Of a DNA stretch of 64,000 nt, positions 24,344 through 32,831 are shown piece after piece. Below the pieces are notes generated by a model. That model saw only the letters and a program-made list of their open reading frames with translations, made no database searches and was not told where the DNA came from. A program made the position numbers and the translations under genes. The DNA comes from an uncultured Acidimicrobiales bacterium (GTDB taxonomy: Bacteria; Actinomycetota; Acidimicrobiia; Acidimicrobiales; SZUA-35): positions 1-64,000 of the forward strand of contig CALAJV010000004.1 in NCBI GenBank assembly GCA_937922805.1, read 5' to 3'. Numbering within the stretch: the first letter of the stretch is position 1; each line of letters starts with the position of its first letter.

Positions 24344-25546
24344 ATGACGTTCGGTTGGAATCAAGCGGTGCCACCAAATGGTCAAGCTTCTCAGCGGGCA
24401 GCGATAGCCGAGTCGGTTGAAGGGGGTGGCGCCGGCAACTCAAACGACAACCCCTTGGGCTTGGCCACACCTGTTGGCGAGCTCGACATTGAGACCACCC
24501 CAGAACACCGAAATCTGATTACGGGCGACCCCCGGTGCGCTGACTGGACTCGGGCCTACGACGATCCGAACGTCGTTGAACTACGAGATCATTTGAACGA
24601 GCGGAACGGTATCCCCGGTTTGGAGGTCGTATCCCCTGATCAGATCGAGCGAGCTACCGCGCTGTTCCATCGTGATGGCTTTGTCGCCGTTGCTGATGCT
24701 CTGACGTCTGAACAGTTGGAGTTCCTGCGATCCGGAGCCGACGACGTTATCCAAGCGCTGGCCCAGGCCGATCCAGAAGGAAGCGTCGGAGGAGGAGCCG
24801 GGGGGCTACCACATCGTTACTCATTTGGTGGGACCTCAGCCTCTCGCCACATGTTTCATCGACCGGAATGGTGCCAGCTGATTGACCTGCCAACAACTAG
24901 TCCGATCCTGTCCTCGATATTTGGTTCGTCTGACTACATCGTCTACGGCTCCGGAGGCGACCTTGCTCTGCCGGGAGCAATCGAATACCAAGGCCTCCAT
25001 TCCGACAATGTTTGGACTGAAATCCATGACCCACTAGGTGTCGTGACAATGCGAGACCTCCCGGTGCCAGTAATCCACATCAACTTTCCTCTGATCGATC
25101 TCACTCCGGAGAACGGGCCGATTCGTCAAATTCCAGGAACCCACCGATCGCGCGCTCCTATTCCGTCTCTTACTGATGAGCCGGAGTGGATGCGGTTAAG
25201 CACGGTATGCCCTCTCCCAGCTGGTTCGGCCATCATCAGAGATGCCCGTTGTTGGCATGGCGGCACCCCAAACCTGTCCCGAGATATTCGAGCCATGCCC
25301 AACGTTGAATTCATGGCGCCATGGTTCAGAAGCGAATCCTTGGTTCGGTCGATGGACTATCAAACGTGGACCAGGCTTAGCCCGTCCGCGCAGCGACTAA
25401 GTCGCTTCATTGTTTGTGATCCAGATCAGCCGGTCATAGGCGCTGGGTTCTCTCATCCTCGTCGAGCTGAACGGGAACGCCACAACGAAGCTGAACTGGC
25501 GAAACTGGAGCCGGTCGAAGCTGACCGCTATCGACGGATGCTCTAG
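24344..25546 (+). CDS. Phytanoyl-CoA dioxygenase (PhyH)-like Fe(II)/2OG oxygenase
   Basis: A 400-residue protein from ATG 24344, with GAGGG just upstream; GTG 24332 is an alternative. The PhyH-type jelly roll shows ATALFHRDGFVAVADALT, the iron site His-x-Asp in YQGLHSDNVW, the distal His in RDARCWHGGTPN, and Arg in SRDIRAMPNVEF. That completes a 2-His-1-carboxylate site with the 2-oxoglutarate-binding Arg. First gene of a four-gene operon with an amidohydrolase, a Rieske oxygenase and an isochorismatase-type hydrolase. Probably hydroxylates a small metabolite such as an amino acid or osmolyte. Longer than the usual 280-300 residues because of an N-terminal extension. Confidence 0.78.
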   Translation: MTFGWNQAVPPNGQASQRAAIAESVEGGGAGNSNDNPLGLATPVGELDIETTPEHRNLITGDPRCADWTRAYDDPNVVELRDHLNERNGIPGLEVVSPDQIERATALFHRDGFVAVADALTSEQLEFLRSGADDVIQALAQADPEGSVGGGAGGLPHRYSFGGTSASRHMFHRPEWCQLIDLPTTSPILSSIFGSSDYIVYGSGGDLALPGAIEYQGLHSDNVWTEIHDPLGVVTMRDLPVPVIHINFPLIDLTPENGPIRQIPGTHRSRAPIPSLTDEPEWMRLSTVCPLPAGSAIIRDARCWHGGTPNLSRDIRAMPNVEFMAPWFRSESLVRSMDYQTWTRLSPSAQRLSRFIVCDPDQPVIGAGFSHPRRAERERHNEAELAKLEPVEADRYRRML

Positions 25547-25555
25547 AATGCGGCC

Positions 25556-26830
25556 ATGACCGTCTCGATAGACAATCAGCCCGATTCAATAATCCATCGA
25601 GTTGACGGTGACCGGTTATGGCGACGACTCATGGCTATGGCTGAGATCGGACCAACGGAGAACGGCGGTAATAACCGTCAGGCTTTGAGCGATGAGGATG
25701 CCGCTGGTCGAGCGTTGCTTGTCGAGTGGGCTACCACCGCTGGTTGTACCCACGAACTTGACGAGGTCGGCAACTTGTTTGTTCGACGGGATGGAACTGA
25801 TTCTGATGGCGCGGTCATACAGATCGGAAGCCACCTAGACACGCAACCAACCGGCGGCCAATTCGATGGCGTGTATGGGGTGCTCGGCGGATTCGAGGTT
25901 ATGGAACGACTCAACGACCTTGGAGTCGAAACAGTTGCGCCCATTGAACTGGTGATCTGGGCCAACGAGGAAGGTTCTCGATTCCCCACCTCGATGATGG
26001 GTTCGGGCGTTTGGGCTGGCAAGCTGGCGCTGGCCTCAGCCAGAGAATTGAGAGATGTGAATGGTAGAACTGTCGGCGAAGAACTCGACCGCCTTGGTTG
26101 GGTTGGGACGAGACCGGCAAAACCAAATTCGATCAAAGCGGCGTTCGAACTCCACATCGAACAGGGGCCGATTTTGGAAAACGAACAACTCGAGATCGGG
26201 GTAGTTACCGGGGTCCAAGGGCTTCGATGGTTCTCTATCGAGTTGGAAGGGTTCCCAGCTCATGCTGGTCCGACCCCGATGGAGGGCCGCAGAGACCCAG
26301 CCCGGGTGATCGCAGCGATTGTTTCTGAGGTGTACGAGTTAGTTGATCAGCTCACTCCTTGGGGGCGGGCAACGTTCGCCCAGTTCCGATCAGAACCGGT
26401 GAGCCCAAACACTATTCCACAAACGCTGACGTGCACACTCGATTTGCGTCACCCGGACGGTGAAACGTTGCAACGAATGGAACAGCAAATGCGCGCCATC
26501 GTGGCCGACGAATGTGAGCGCCACGGTGTCATTGCGAAAATCACGAAAGAGAATGACTCGCCTCCAGTTACGTTCGACGATGGCTGCATCGCCCGGGTGC
26601 AAGCTGCCACTTCGGCTCTTGGCTATTCCCACAAGCAGATGGTTTCGGGCGCCGGACATGATGCTTGTTATGTTGCCCTTCATGCTCCGACTTCAATGAT
26701 TTTCATTCCATGCGACGACGGGCTCAGCCACAACGAAGCAGAAAATATCACCAAAGAGCAAGCAACCCAGGGAGCGAACGTTCTTCTCGGAGCCGTACTC
26801 CAAGCAGCAGAAACAACGGCTTTTCCCTAG
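25556..26830 (+). CDS. M20 family amidohydrolase (N-carbamoyl-amino-acid hydrolase / allantoate amidohydrolase-like)
   Basis: A 424-residue Zn-dependent amidohydrolase. Metal-site motifs are IGSHLDTQPTGGQFDG (His, Asp), WANEEGSRFPTSMMGS (Glu-Glu), ELHIEQGPILE (His) and the C-terminal SHNEAENI (His). The dimerisation/lid domain occupies roughly 215-330 (GVQGLRWFSIELEG, HAGPTPMEGRRDP). This set is characteristic of the hydantoinase/carbamoylase subgroup acting on N-carbamoyl amino acids, allantoate or ureidoglycine. It starts ATG 25556, nine bases after the PhyH gene, and is therefore co-transcribed. Its job is probably releasing ammonia or carbamate from a nitrogenous substrate. Confidence 0.88.
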   Translation: MTVSIDNQPDSIIHRVDGDRLWRRLMAMAEIGPTENGGNNRQALSDEDAAGRALLVEWATTAGCTHELDEVGNLFVRRDGTDSDGAVIQIGSHLDTQPTGGQFDGVYGVLGGFEVMERLNDLGVETVAPIELVIWANEEGSRFPTSMMGSGVWAGKLALASARELRDVNGRTVGEELDRLGWVGTRPAKPNSIKAAFELHIEQGPILENEQLEIGVVTGVQGLRWFSIELEGFPAHAGPTPMEGRRDPARVIAAIVSEVYELVDQLTPWGRATFAQFRSEPVSPNTIPQTLTCTLDLRHPDGETLQRMEQQMRAIVADECERHGVIAKITKENDSPPVTFDDGCIARVQAATSALGYSHKQMVSGAGHDACYVALHAPTSMIFIPCDDGLSHNEAENITKEQATQGANVLLGAVLQAAETTAFP

Positions 26831-26892
26831 CCCTGTGTTACGTAACGTTGGATGAGTTGACCGCTCGAATCAAATGGTGCATCCTTCATCAA

Positions 26893-28152
26893 ATGAGTGC
26901 TTCGGGCGATCTAGATGCAGCAGCGTTTACGTGGCAAGACGACGAGACCTGGGCTGGAACCAGAGCACCGCTCACTCAAGCCACCGGCCTTGACCCGGCG
27001 GCGTATACCGACAATCAATACCATCAACTCGAGCAACAAGCTGTTTTCGAGCGGGCCTGGGTTTGCGTTGGAATCGCCGATGACGTGTCCGAACCGGGTC
27101 GGATGCTTGTCCGAAAATTGGGGAGCCGATCGATTCTCATAACTCGCGATAACAGCGGACAACTCCAAGGCTTTCTGAATTCGTGTCGCCACAGAGGAAC
27201 CGAGCTGGCTGAAGCTGATTGCGACGTCGCCAACACGATTCGCTGCCCCTACCACCGCTGGGGCTACTCGCTTGATGGTTCATTGATCGCAACCCCGTCG
27301 TTCGAGGAAATCCCACGAGATGACTTCGATACGCAAGACTATGGTCTTATTCCGGTTCGGGTTGACACCTGGGGTGTGCTCCTGTTCGCTTGTCTCGATT
27401 CCTCAACGCCGCATCTGCTCGAATGGCTTGGTGATTTGCCCGATCGAATGGCTGGCTACAACTTGGAGAGCTGGCGAACGCGAGAACAACAGACGGTTTC
27501 GATCAACGCAAACTGGAAGCTGATATCGGAGAACTTCCAGGAGTACTACCACCTACGGTGGGTTCACCCCGAACTGTCCAAAGTGTCGAGGGTCGACGAC
27601 CACTACCGGTATCAAGGTGCTGGTATGTATTGTGGGCAAACCACAACTCCCGTATCAGGCGAAGATCGTGACGACTGGTTAACTCTGCCCGCACACCCAG
27701 ATCTTGACCAATCTGATAGCGTCAGCGGACGGTTCGTTGCCGTCTTTCCCAACGTGTTGCTCTCGGTATTACCCAACCACGTCTTCGTTATGCGACTTGA
27801 CCCGGTCGCCCCCGGAGTGACTTCAGAAACGTACACTTTTCTCCTCCCGCCCGAAAGTGCCAACGCTGATGAGGCCGCGTTTGGCCCGACGAGAAAGTTC
27901 TGGCTTGAAGTGAACGCGGAAGACATTGACATTGTCGAACGAGGTCAGCGCGGGTTAACTGCGGGTCGAGTATCAGCGGGCCCGCTCAGCCCCCGATTCG
28001 AAGAACCGCTTCACCGGTTTCACAATATGTTGGCTAACTGTATGACCTTGCCGTCGTTGACCGATATTGCTATACCCCCAGGCGACAGCCGTGATGAATC
28101 AAGCCGCTTAGGCACTCGGCCGAACCCGACTCCTCCCAGTATCGATTGCTAA
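26893..28152 (+). CDS. Rieske non-heme oxygenase alpha subunit, quaternary-amine type
   Basis: A 419-residue oxygenase from ATG 26893; a longer open frame back to 26665 lies mostly inside the previous gene. The Rieske [2Fe-2S] ligands are Cys98-x-His100 and Cys118-x2-His121. The mononuclear iron site is ENFQEYYHLRWVH, with His220 and His225. The bridging carboxylate position is Glu217 rather than Asp, as in carnitine monooxygenase CntA and related quaternary-ammonium oxygenases. That suggests N-demethylation or C-N cleavage of a betaine-like compound. No ferredoxin reductase partner lies nearby. In an operon with PhyH, M20 and cysteine-hydrolase genes. Confidence 0.85.
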   Translation: MSASGDLDAAAFTWQDDETWAGTRAPLTQATGLDPAAYTDNQYHQLEQQAVFERAWVCVGIADDVSEPGRMLVRKLGSRSILITRDNSGQLQGFLNSCRHRGTELAEADCDVANTIRCPYHRWGYSLDGSLIATPSFEEIPRDDFDTQDYGLIPVRVDTWGVLLFACLDSSTPHLLEWLGDLPDRMAGYNLESWRTREQQTVSINANWKLISENFQEYYHLRWVHPELSKVSRVDDHYRYQGAGMYCGQTTTPVSGEDRDDWLTLPAHPDLDQSDSVSGRFVAVFPNVLLSVLPNHVFVMRLDPVAPGVTSETYTFLLPPESANADEAAFGPTRKFWLEVNAEDIDIVERGQRGLTAGRVSAGPLSPRFEEPLHRFHNMLANCMTLPSLTDIAIPPGDSRDESSRLGTRPNPTPPSIDC

Positions 28153-28156
28153 GTCA

Positions 28157-28780
28157 ATGACCAACAGCACACCTCGAGCGTTACTCGAAGGCCAACCAGT
28201 TCTCGTGGTAATTGATATTCAAGGCGGCGAACTCGCAGCCGACGATGAGTTGCCGTCAATCCCTTTGATGCCTGGCTACGACGACCGGCTCGCTAGCGCT
28301 CCGGCTTTGATACAGCAGGCCCGTGCCTGCCACATTCCAATAGTGTTCTTCCAGGAAGCTCATCGCCGCGACCTTGTCGACTTTGGTCGAGAACTTGATG
28401 GGGTTGAAGGCATCCACTTGCTCGAAGGCGACCCTGGTACCGACATCGCAACCTCGATCGGCATGCGACCCGATGACTACTTCATCCGTAAACGCCGATA
28501 CTCCTGCTTTTTCGGAACCGAGTTTGAGATCCTTCTGAAAGGCCTCAAAGCTGAGACGTTGATTCTGATCGGAGGCCATACCGACGTGTGCGTTCACTAC
28601 ACCTTTGTTGACGCCCACCAGCACGACTATTTCTGTCGTGTGGTCGAAGACTGCGTTGCCGGATCGAGCTTGGAGGCCCACGAGGCAGCATTGCGAGCCA
28701 TGGAATACCTTCAGACCGGAGCTCGCCGATCAACCAAGGAAGTGCTGGCCGCTTTCAGCGATCGAGCGACCGTTCGCTAA
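28157..28780 (+). CDS. Isochorismatase-family cysteine hydrolase
   Basis: A 207-residue hydrolase with the expected triad: Asp20 in VVIDIQ, Lys112 in RKRRYSCF and Cys145 in GGHTDVCVHYT. The nearby GG-H-T-D replaces the usual G-x-x-T-x-x-C wording only slightly. The family includes N-carbamoylsarcosine amidase, nicotinamidase and biuret/ureidoacrylate hydrolases. It starts ATG 28157, four bases after the Rieske gene, ending the operon. With an N-carbamoyl-type M20 enzyme in the same operon, an amidase acting on a carbamoyl or amide intermediate is the best guess. Confidence 0.85.
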   Translation: MTNSTPRALLEGQPVLVVIDIQGGELAADDELPSIPLMPGYDDRLASAPALIQQARACHIPIVFFQEAHRRDLVDFGRELDGVEGIHLLEGDPGTDIATSIGMRPDDYFIRKRRYSCFFGTEFEILLKGLKAETLILIGGHTDVCVHYTFVDAHQHDYFCRVVEDCVAGSSLEAHEAALRAMEYLQTGARRSTKEVLAAFSDRATVR

Positions 28781-28781
28781 A

Positions 28782-28796
28782 CGATTCGTCGAATCG
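28782..28796 (+). terminator. Possible terminator hairpin
   Basis: CGATTC-GTC-GAATCG, a perfect 6-bp stem with a 3-base loop, starts two bases after the stop of the operon's last gene and faces a convergent gene. There is no U-tract, so intrinsic termination is uncertain. Confidence 0.35.
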
Positions 28797-28855
28797 GTTG
28801 GTGAACACAACGAGCGAACTTGGTGTGAAGTTTGATGGCTAGCGGTTGTGCGGTT

Positions 28856-29881
28856 TTAGGCGTAGCGGGATGCGTATCGGCGTTGATCAGATTGGATCTC
28901 GTGGAACACTTCGATGATTTCTTCTTTGTACAGAACCCAGGGATACGAGGTTGGCCGGTTAGCAATTCGGTCGAATACTTCGGTGAGGATCCGGGCTGAC
29001 GGCGCACTGTACGCGTTCAACACCAAGCCGTATGCGTTGAGGGTTGGCAAGTGATGATACTCAGCCTGATTGGGAGTCGATCGTAGAAACTTCGCTGCGC
29101 TCCCTAGTAGTTCATCAGCAACGTGAGCTTGAGTCAGATACGAGGCAAAGCCGTCGCCCCCATCTTGCAACAGACCTTCCTCAATGTGAGCGACAGGAAG
29201 GCACTCGCGGGCTGGGGAGTCGGCTGGTGCTTCCTCCTCGACCCAGCGGGCAAATTCGAACGCAGCCTTTTGAGAACCACCCCACTTGGCGGTCAAACCT
29301 TGAAGGTATTCGTGGCAAGCATCAGCTCGGTACTCCGCTCGACTGTGTGCGTTGTCAAAGCGTGATCGCAATTCGGTCAGTTTAATACCTAATCCTCGAC
29401 CGCTTATTAGAAGGTAGACCCAGGGGTCGGCCTTGGCCGGGTTCTCGGTAACGACTTCGAACAACATCAACTCCGCTGCTTTTAGCCGCTGCTGAAGATC
29501 AGCCAGTCTGACCGAATCGATTTGGCTTAGACGAGTCGAACCGGAATTATTGGCTGATCGTTTCGATGGTTCGACTTCGGCCATTTCTTCGAAAACGTCT
29601 CGGATCATCGCAGCCGCGTGCATGGTGCGAGCTTGTGGGTGCTTTCGGGCTTCGTCCCACCGCTCAAAGGTAACGGTTTCGATGCCAACGGCTCGACTAG
29701 TGGCTATATAGCCGAACAGCCAACTCATCGGTGAATCGCCGAAATACCCTTCCAGCTTCGTCCAGTCGCCGTCCACTAGTGACTTGTAGGCGGTGCGCAT
29801 TTCAACGCTGCCTAGGAACGGATCAAACCGGTCTAATCGGGGCTGTTCTGGTTCTGCCTTTTTGACCGTTTTCTTAGCCAT
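28856..29881 (-). CDS. Hypothetical helical protein
   Basis: A 341-residue soluble protein that I do not recognise. It starts ATG 29881 with a Lys-rich head (MAKKTVKKAEPEQ). The rest is predicted almost entirely alpha-helical, with repeated Trp/Tyr/Leu-rich segments (GDWTKLEGYFGDSPMSWLFG, DPWVYLLISGRGLGI, LTAKWGGSQKAAFEFARWV), reminiscent of a TPR-like solenoid. No signal peptide or membrane segment. The Ser/Asn-rich stretch near 110-125 is probably a linker. Neighbours on both sides are transcribed in the opposite direction, so it is a single-gene unit. A scaffold or peptide-binding role is possible but not shown. Confidence 0.6.
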   Translation of the reverse strand: MAKKTVKKAEPEQPRLDRFDPFLGSVEMRTAYKSLVDGDWTKLEGYFGDSPMSWLFGYIATSRAVGIETVTFERWDEARKHPQARTMHAAAMIRDVFEEMAEVEPSKRSANNSGSTRLSQIDSVRLADLQQRLKAAELMLFEVVTENPAKADPWVYLLISGRGLGIKLTELRSRFDNAHSRAEYRADACHEYLQGLTAKWGGSQKAAFEFARWVEEEAPADSPARECLPVAHIEEGLLQDGGDGFASYLTQAHVADELLGSAAKFLRSTPNQAEYHHLPTLNAYGLVLNAYSAPSARILTEVFDRIANRPTSYPWVLYKEEIIEVFHEIQSDQRRYASRYA

Positions 29882-30081
29882 AGCTCTGTTGGTAAAGGGT
29901 ACAGCTGAATAGTCACGCTAAGAAGGTTGGGCCGATAAGTGAGCTTGTCTGCCTAGTAGATGGAGTCCTATTGGCCTGTTTTGTGTCAGTAGCAGCGACT
30001 GCGGTAAGTCATAGCTATGGGTGGTTACAGTGTTGGAGCCGTGCCTGGGTGGGATGAACCCGGATCGCAAATTGGTGAACG

Positions 30082-30852
30082 ATGAACAAAAAGATCTTGG
30101 TGGCCCTACTTGTGCTGGTGGCATGTTTGGCTCTTGCTGCGTGTGTTCCCGACGACGCCTCCGTTGGCACTACTACCGGAGACGATAATGCGAGCTCCGC
30201 CGCCAGCCCAGGTCTGGGCGCAGCCGTGCCAGACTTTTTGGATCTGGTCTTGGTTTACGAGACGCGGATCGATCCGGGCTGGGGAGGAGTGATCAAGGAA
30301 CGGCCGATCATGCGGTTCGACAACGGCCTGTTCACCGGAGATCTAACCGGCGTGTTGGCAACTGGCGTTGCTGAGTCACAACGCAAGAGTCCCGAGTTAT
30401 GGGGTGAGTGGCAGGGTGACCCGAACAACGATTCGCTAGAACTGCAAGACGGCGGGTACTCCGAATTTGCGGCGCTCATCGCTGGCCAAAAGGTCGACTC
30501 GGTCCAGCCTGGTTTGGCCTTAGACCAGTGTTACGTCGCTCAGAATTCGACCTACACGCCTAGTCCCAGCTTAGGAGAGCACAGCAGCAGCCTCCAGCTC
30601 GACACGTTCTGTTTCCAGCCAAATGGCGTATTTGCCAACGAGGTGTCAAGCCCAGATCTCACTCCTGAAAAGGTAGGTGGAAGCTCGCGAGACGATGCCG
30701 GCCTCTATGAAATAGACGGACATACTATTCGGCTCACATACGGCAATGGCGATGTTGTTTACGACCTATTCGGTGTATACAGCACACCCGATAGGCCCCT
30801 GTTCTCGATCACTGTGGGGTCAACCGTTTTCAGCAGTCCAAACGACAGCTAA
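30082..30852 (+). CDS. Putative lipoprotein
   Basis: A 256-residue lipoprotein with signal MNKKILVALLVLVACLALAAC (lipobox LAAC, Cys about 21) and a short Asp/Thr/Ser linker. The domain is strand-rich with aromatic/Asp turns and ends TRLTYGNGDVVYDLFGVY-like; the stretch DLFGVYSTPDRPLFSITVG suggests a beta-barrel or lipocalin-like end. Two further Cys (DQCYVAQ, DTFCFQP) may pair. No family identified. The 200-bp region before it (29882-30081) shows nothing specific. Confidence 0.7.
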   Translation: MNKKILVALLVLVACLALAACVPDDASVGTTTGDDNASSAASPGLGAAVPDFLDLVLVYETRIDPGWGGVIKERPIMRFDNGLFTGDLTGVLATGVAESQRKSPELWGEWQGDPNNDSLELQDGGYSEFAALIAGQKVDSVQPGLALDQCYVAQNSTYTPSPSLGEHSSSLQLDTFCFQPNGVFANEVSSPDLTPEKVGGSSRDDAGLYEIDGHTIRLTYGNGDVVYDLFGVYSTPDRPLFSITVGSTVFSSPNDS

Positions 30853-30959
30853 CTCCCCGAGCCAACGGTTCGAGCCACTGGCAGCCAGTTGGCCCTTGCA
30901 ACGGTCGGTCAAACGTGGTGGACCACTCAAGTCGGAGTCGGGTAAGTAGGATGTAGGCA

Positions 30960-32828
30960 ATGATGGCGATGCACATGCTCTGGCCCCGCGATCCTGACTC
31001 GGTCAAGGACGCCAAATTGGAACGGGAAGCGGCGGCTCGGGTCTGGACTTTTGCCAAACCGTACCGAAATCAGATCGCCGGATTTTTGGGAACAGTCGTT
31101 TTCCAATCGGTCTTGGGTCTCGTTCCTGCGCTTCTCTTCGGGCTAATTATTGACTCCGCAATTCCGAACGAAGATCGCCGGTTGCTTGGTATCTTTGCGG
31201 CCACCATTGTCGGGGCTGCATTGCTGCAGGGAATCGTAGGTTTGGTGGAGCGTTACCTATCGTCGATGGTCGGCGAGGCCGTAATTTATGACCTTCGAGT
31301 TGCTTTGTTTGACCACGTGCAACAGCTGCCTCTGGCGTTTTTCACCCGAACCCAAACTGGAACTCTTACCAACCGGCTCAACAACGACGTGATCGGTGCC
31401 CAGCGGGCACTGACCGGAACTCTAGGCACAGTCGTGTCTAACGTGATCACGTTGGCGATCACCCTGATTGCCATGTTCGCCTACGAGTGGCGGTTAACCT
31501 TATTGGCCTTGTTGCTGACTCCGTTCTTCTTGTTTCCGTATCGAAGGATCGGACGGGTACAACAGTCCATCACGAGAGAAGGGATGGAACTGAATGCCAG
31601 CATGAACTCGACCATGACTGAGCGGTTCAACGTTGCCGGCGCTCTACTGGTCAAGCTTTTCGGTCGGGGCGACGACGAACTCGAACTGTTTTCGTCCCGA
31701 GCTAGCCGGGTCCGAGACATCGGAGTCCGCTCAGCGATCTTTACCCGTGGGTTCATGACCGCGTTGACAATGCTTGGAGCGATCGGCACAGCTCTCGTCT
31801 ACGGCCTAGGTGGATTGTTCGCCATTAACGGCTCGTTCACTGTCGGAAGCTTGGCAGCGATGGGCCTACTGGTTGGACGCGTCTACATGCCCCTCACCGG
31901 GCTGACTAACGCTCGGATTGATGTGCTAACCGCGTTTGTCTCCTTTGATCGGGTCTTCGAAGTGCTTGACGCTCCCAGCCCCCTCCAAGACAGCGCCGAT
32001 GCGGTCGCCCTCGACGCTCCGAAAGGAACGATCGAGTTCGATCACGTATCGTTTCGGTACCCCCGATCGGATGAGTTAGTAGTCCCAGGTCTAGAGACGC
32101 CCGGGGCCACTGGTGACGATCAACAACGAGAAAAAGATATTGCGCTCGTGCTCGATGATATTTCGTTTACGGTCGAGCCGGGCCAGCTAGTCGCCTTGGT
32201 CGGGCCGTCAGGGGCAGGAAAGACAACGCTTACTTCGTTGATCCCGCGCCTCTACGATACAACCGACGGTTCCGTGCGAGTCGACGGTTTCGACGTTCGA
32301 GACCTCAAACAAGCTTCACTACGAGAAGCAATTGGTGTTGTGGTCCAAGATCCCCACTTGTTCCATGAGTCCATCGGTGACAACCTGCGATACGCCAAAC
32401 CCGACGCCACCGAAGACGAGCTGCTGGAGGCCTGCCAGGCGGCCCAAATCAGAGATGTAATTGAGCAGTTGCCAGCGGGACTCAACACCATTGTCGGCGA
32501 ACGCGGCTATCGGATGTCGGGTGGAGAAAAGCAAAGGCTTTCCATCGCTCGTATGCTGTTGAAAGATCCAGCCATAATCGTTCTGGATGAAGCAACTAGC
32601 CATCTCGATTCAGAAAATGAGTCTCTGGTCCAAGAGGCGCTTGGAAAAGCGCTGGCCGGGCGGACCGCGATCGTGATTGCCCATCGGCTGTCAACCATTA
32701 CCCAAGCTGATCAGATCTTGGTGTTAGACGAGGGTCGACTGGTCGAAAGAGGAAGCCACGGTGACCTCCTAGAAAACGGTGGTCTCTATGCCGACTTGTA
32801 TAGTCTGCTGGTTCGCGACGAGAGTTAA
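30960..32828 (+). CDS. ABC exporter, fused permease-ATPase
   Basis: A 622-residue type IV ABC half-transporter. Six membrane helices occupy about residues 35-320 (including QIAGFLGTVVFQSVLGLVPALL and GSFTVGSLAAMGLLVGRVYMPL). The ATPase domain has Walker A VGPSGAGKTTLTSLIPRLYD, Q-loop VVQDPHLFHESIGDNL, signature MSGGEKQRLSIARMLL, Walker B IIVLDEATSHLD and H-loop IAHRLSTI. The architecture matches MsbA/LmrA-like homodimeric exporters of lipids or drugs. The start is ATG 30960; ATG 30963 and 30969 are also possible. It is followed after three bases by an amidase gene, and so heads an operon with catabolic enzymes. Confidence 0.9.
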   Translation: MMAMHMLWPRDPDSVKDAKLEREAAARVWTFAKPYRNQIAGFLGTVVFQSVLGLVPALLFGLIIDSAIPNEDRRLLGIFAATIVGAALLQGIVGLVERYLSSMVGEAVIYDLRVALFDHVQQLPLAFFTRTQTGTLTNRLNNDVIGAQRALTGTLGTVVSNVITLAITLIAMFAYEWRLTLLALLLTPFFLFPYRRIGRVQQSITREGMELNASMNSTMTERFNVAGALLVKLFGRGDDELELFSSRASRVRDIGVRSAIFTRGFMTALTMLGAIGTALVYGLGGLFAINGSFTVGSLAAMGLLVGRVYMPLTGLTNARIDVLTAFVSFDRVFEVLDAPSPLQDSADAVALDAPKGTIEFDHVSFRYPRSDELVVPGLETPGATGDDQQREKDIALVLDDISFTVEPGQLVALVGPSGAGKTTLTSLIPRLYDTTDGSVRVDGFDVRDLKQASLREAIGVVVQDPHLFHESIGDNLRYAKPDATEDELLEACQAAQIRDVIEQLPAGLNTIVGERGYRMSGGEKQRLSIARMLLKDPAIIVLDEATSHLDSENESLVQEALGKALAGRTAIVIAHRLSTITQADQILVLDEGRLVERGSHGDLLENGGLYADLYSLLVRDES

Positions 32829-32831
32829 GTC

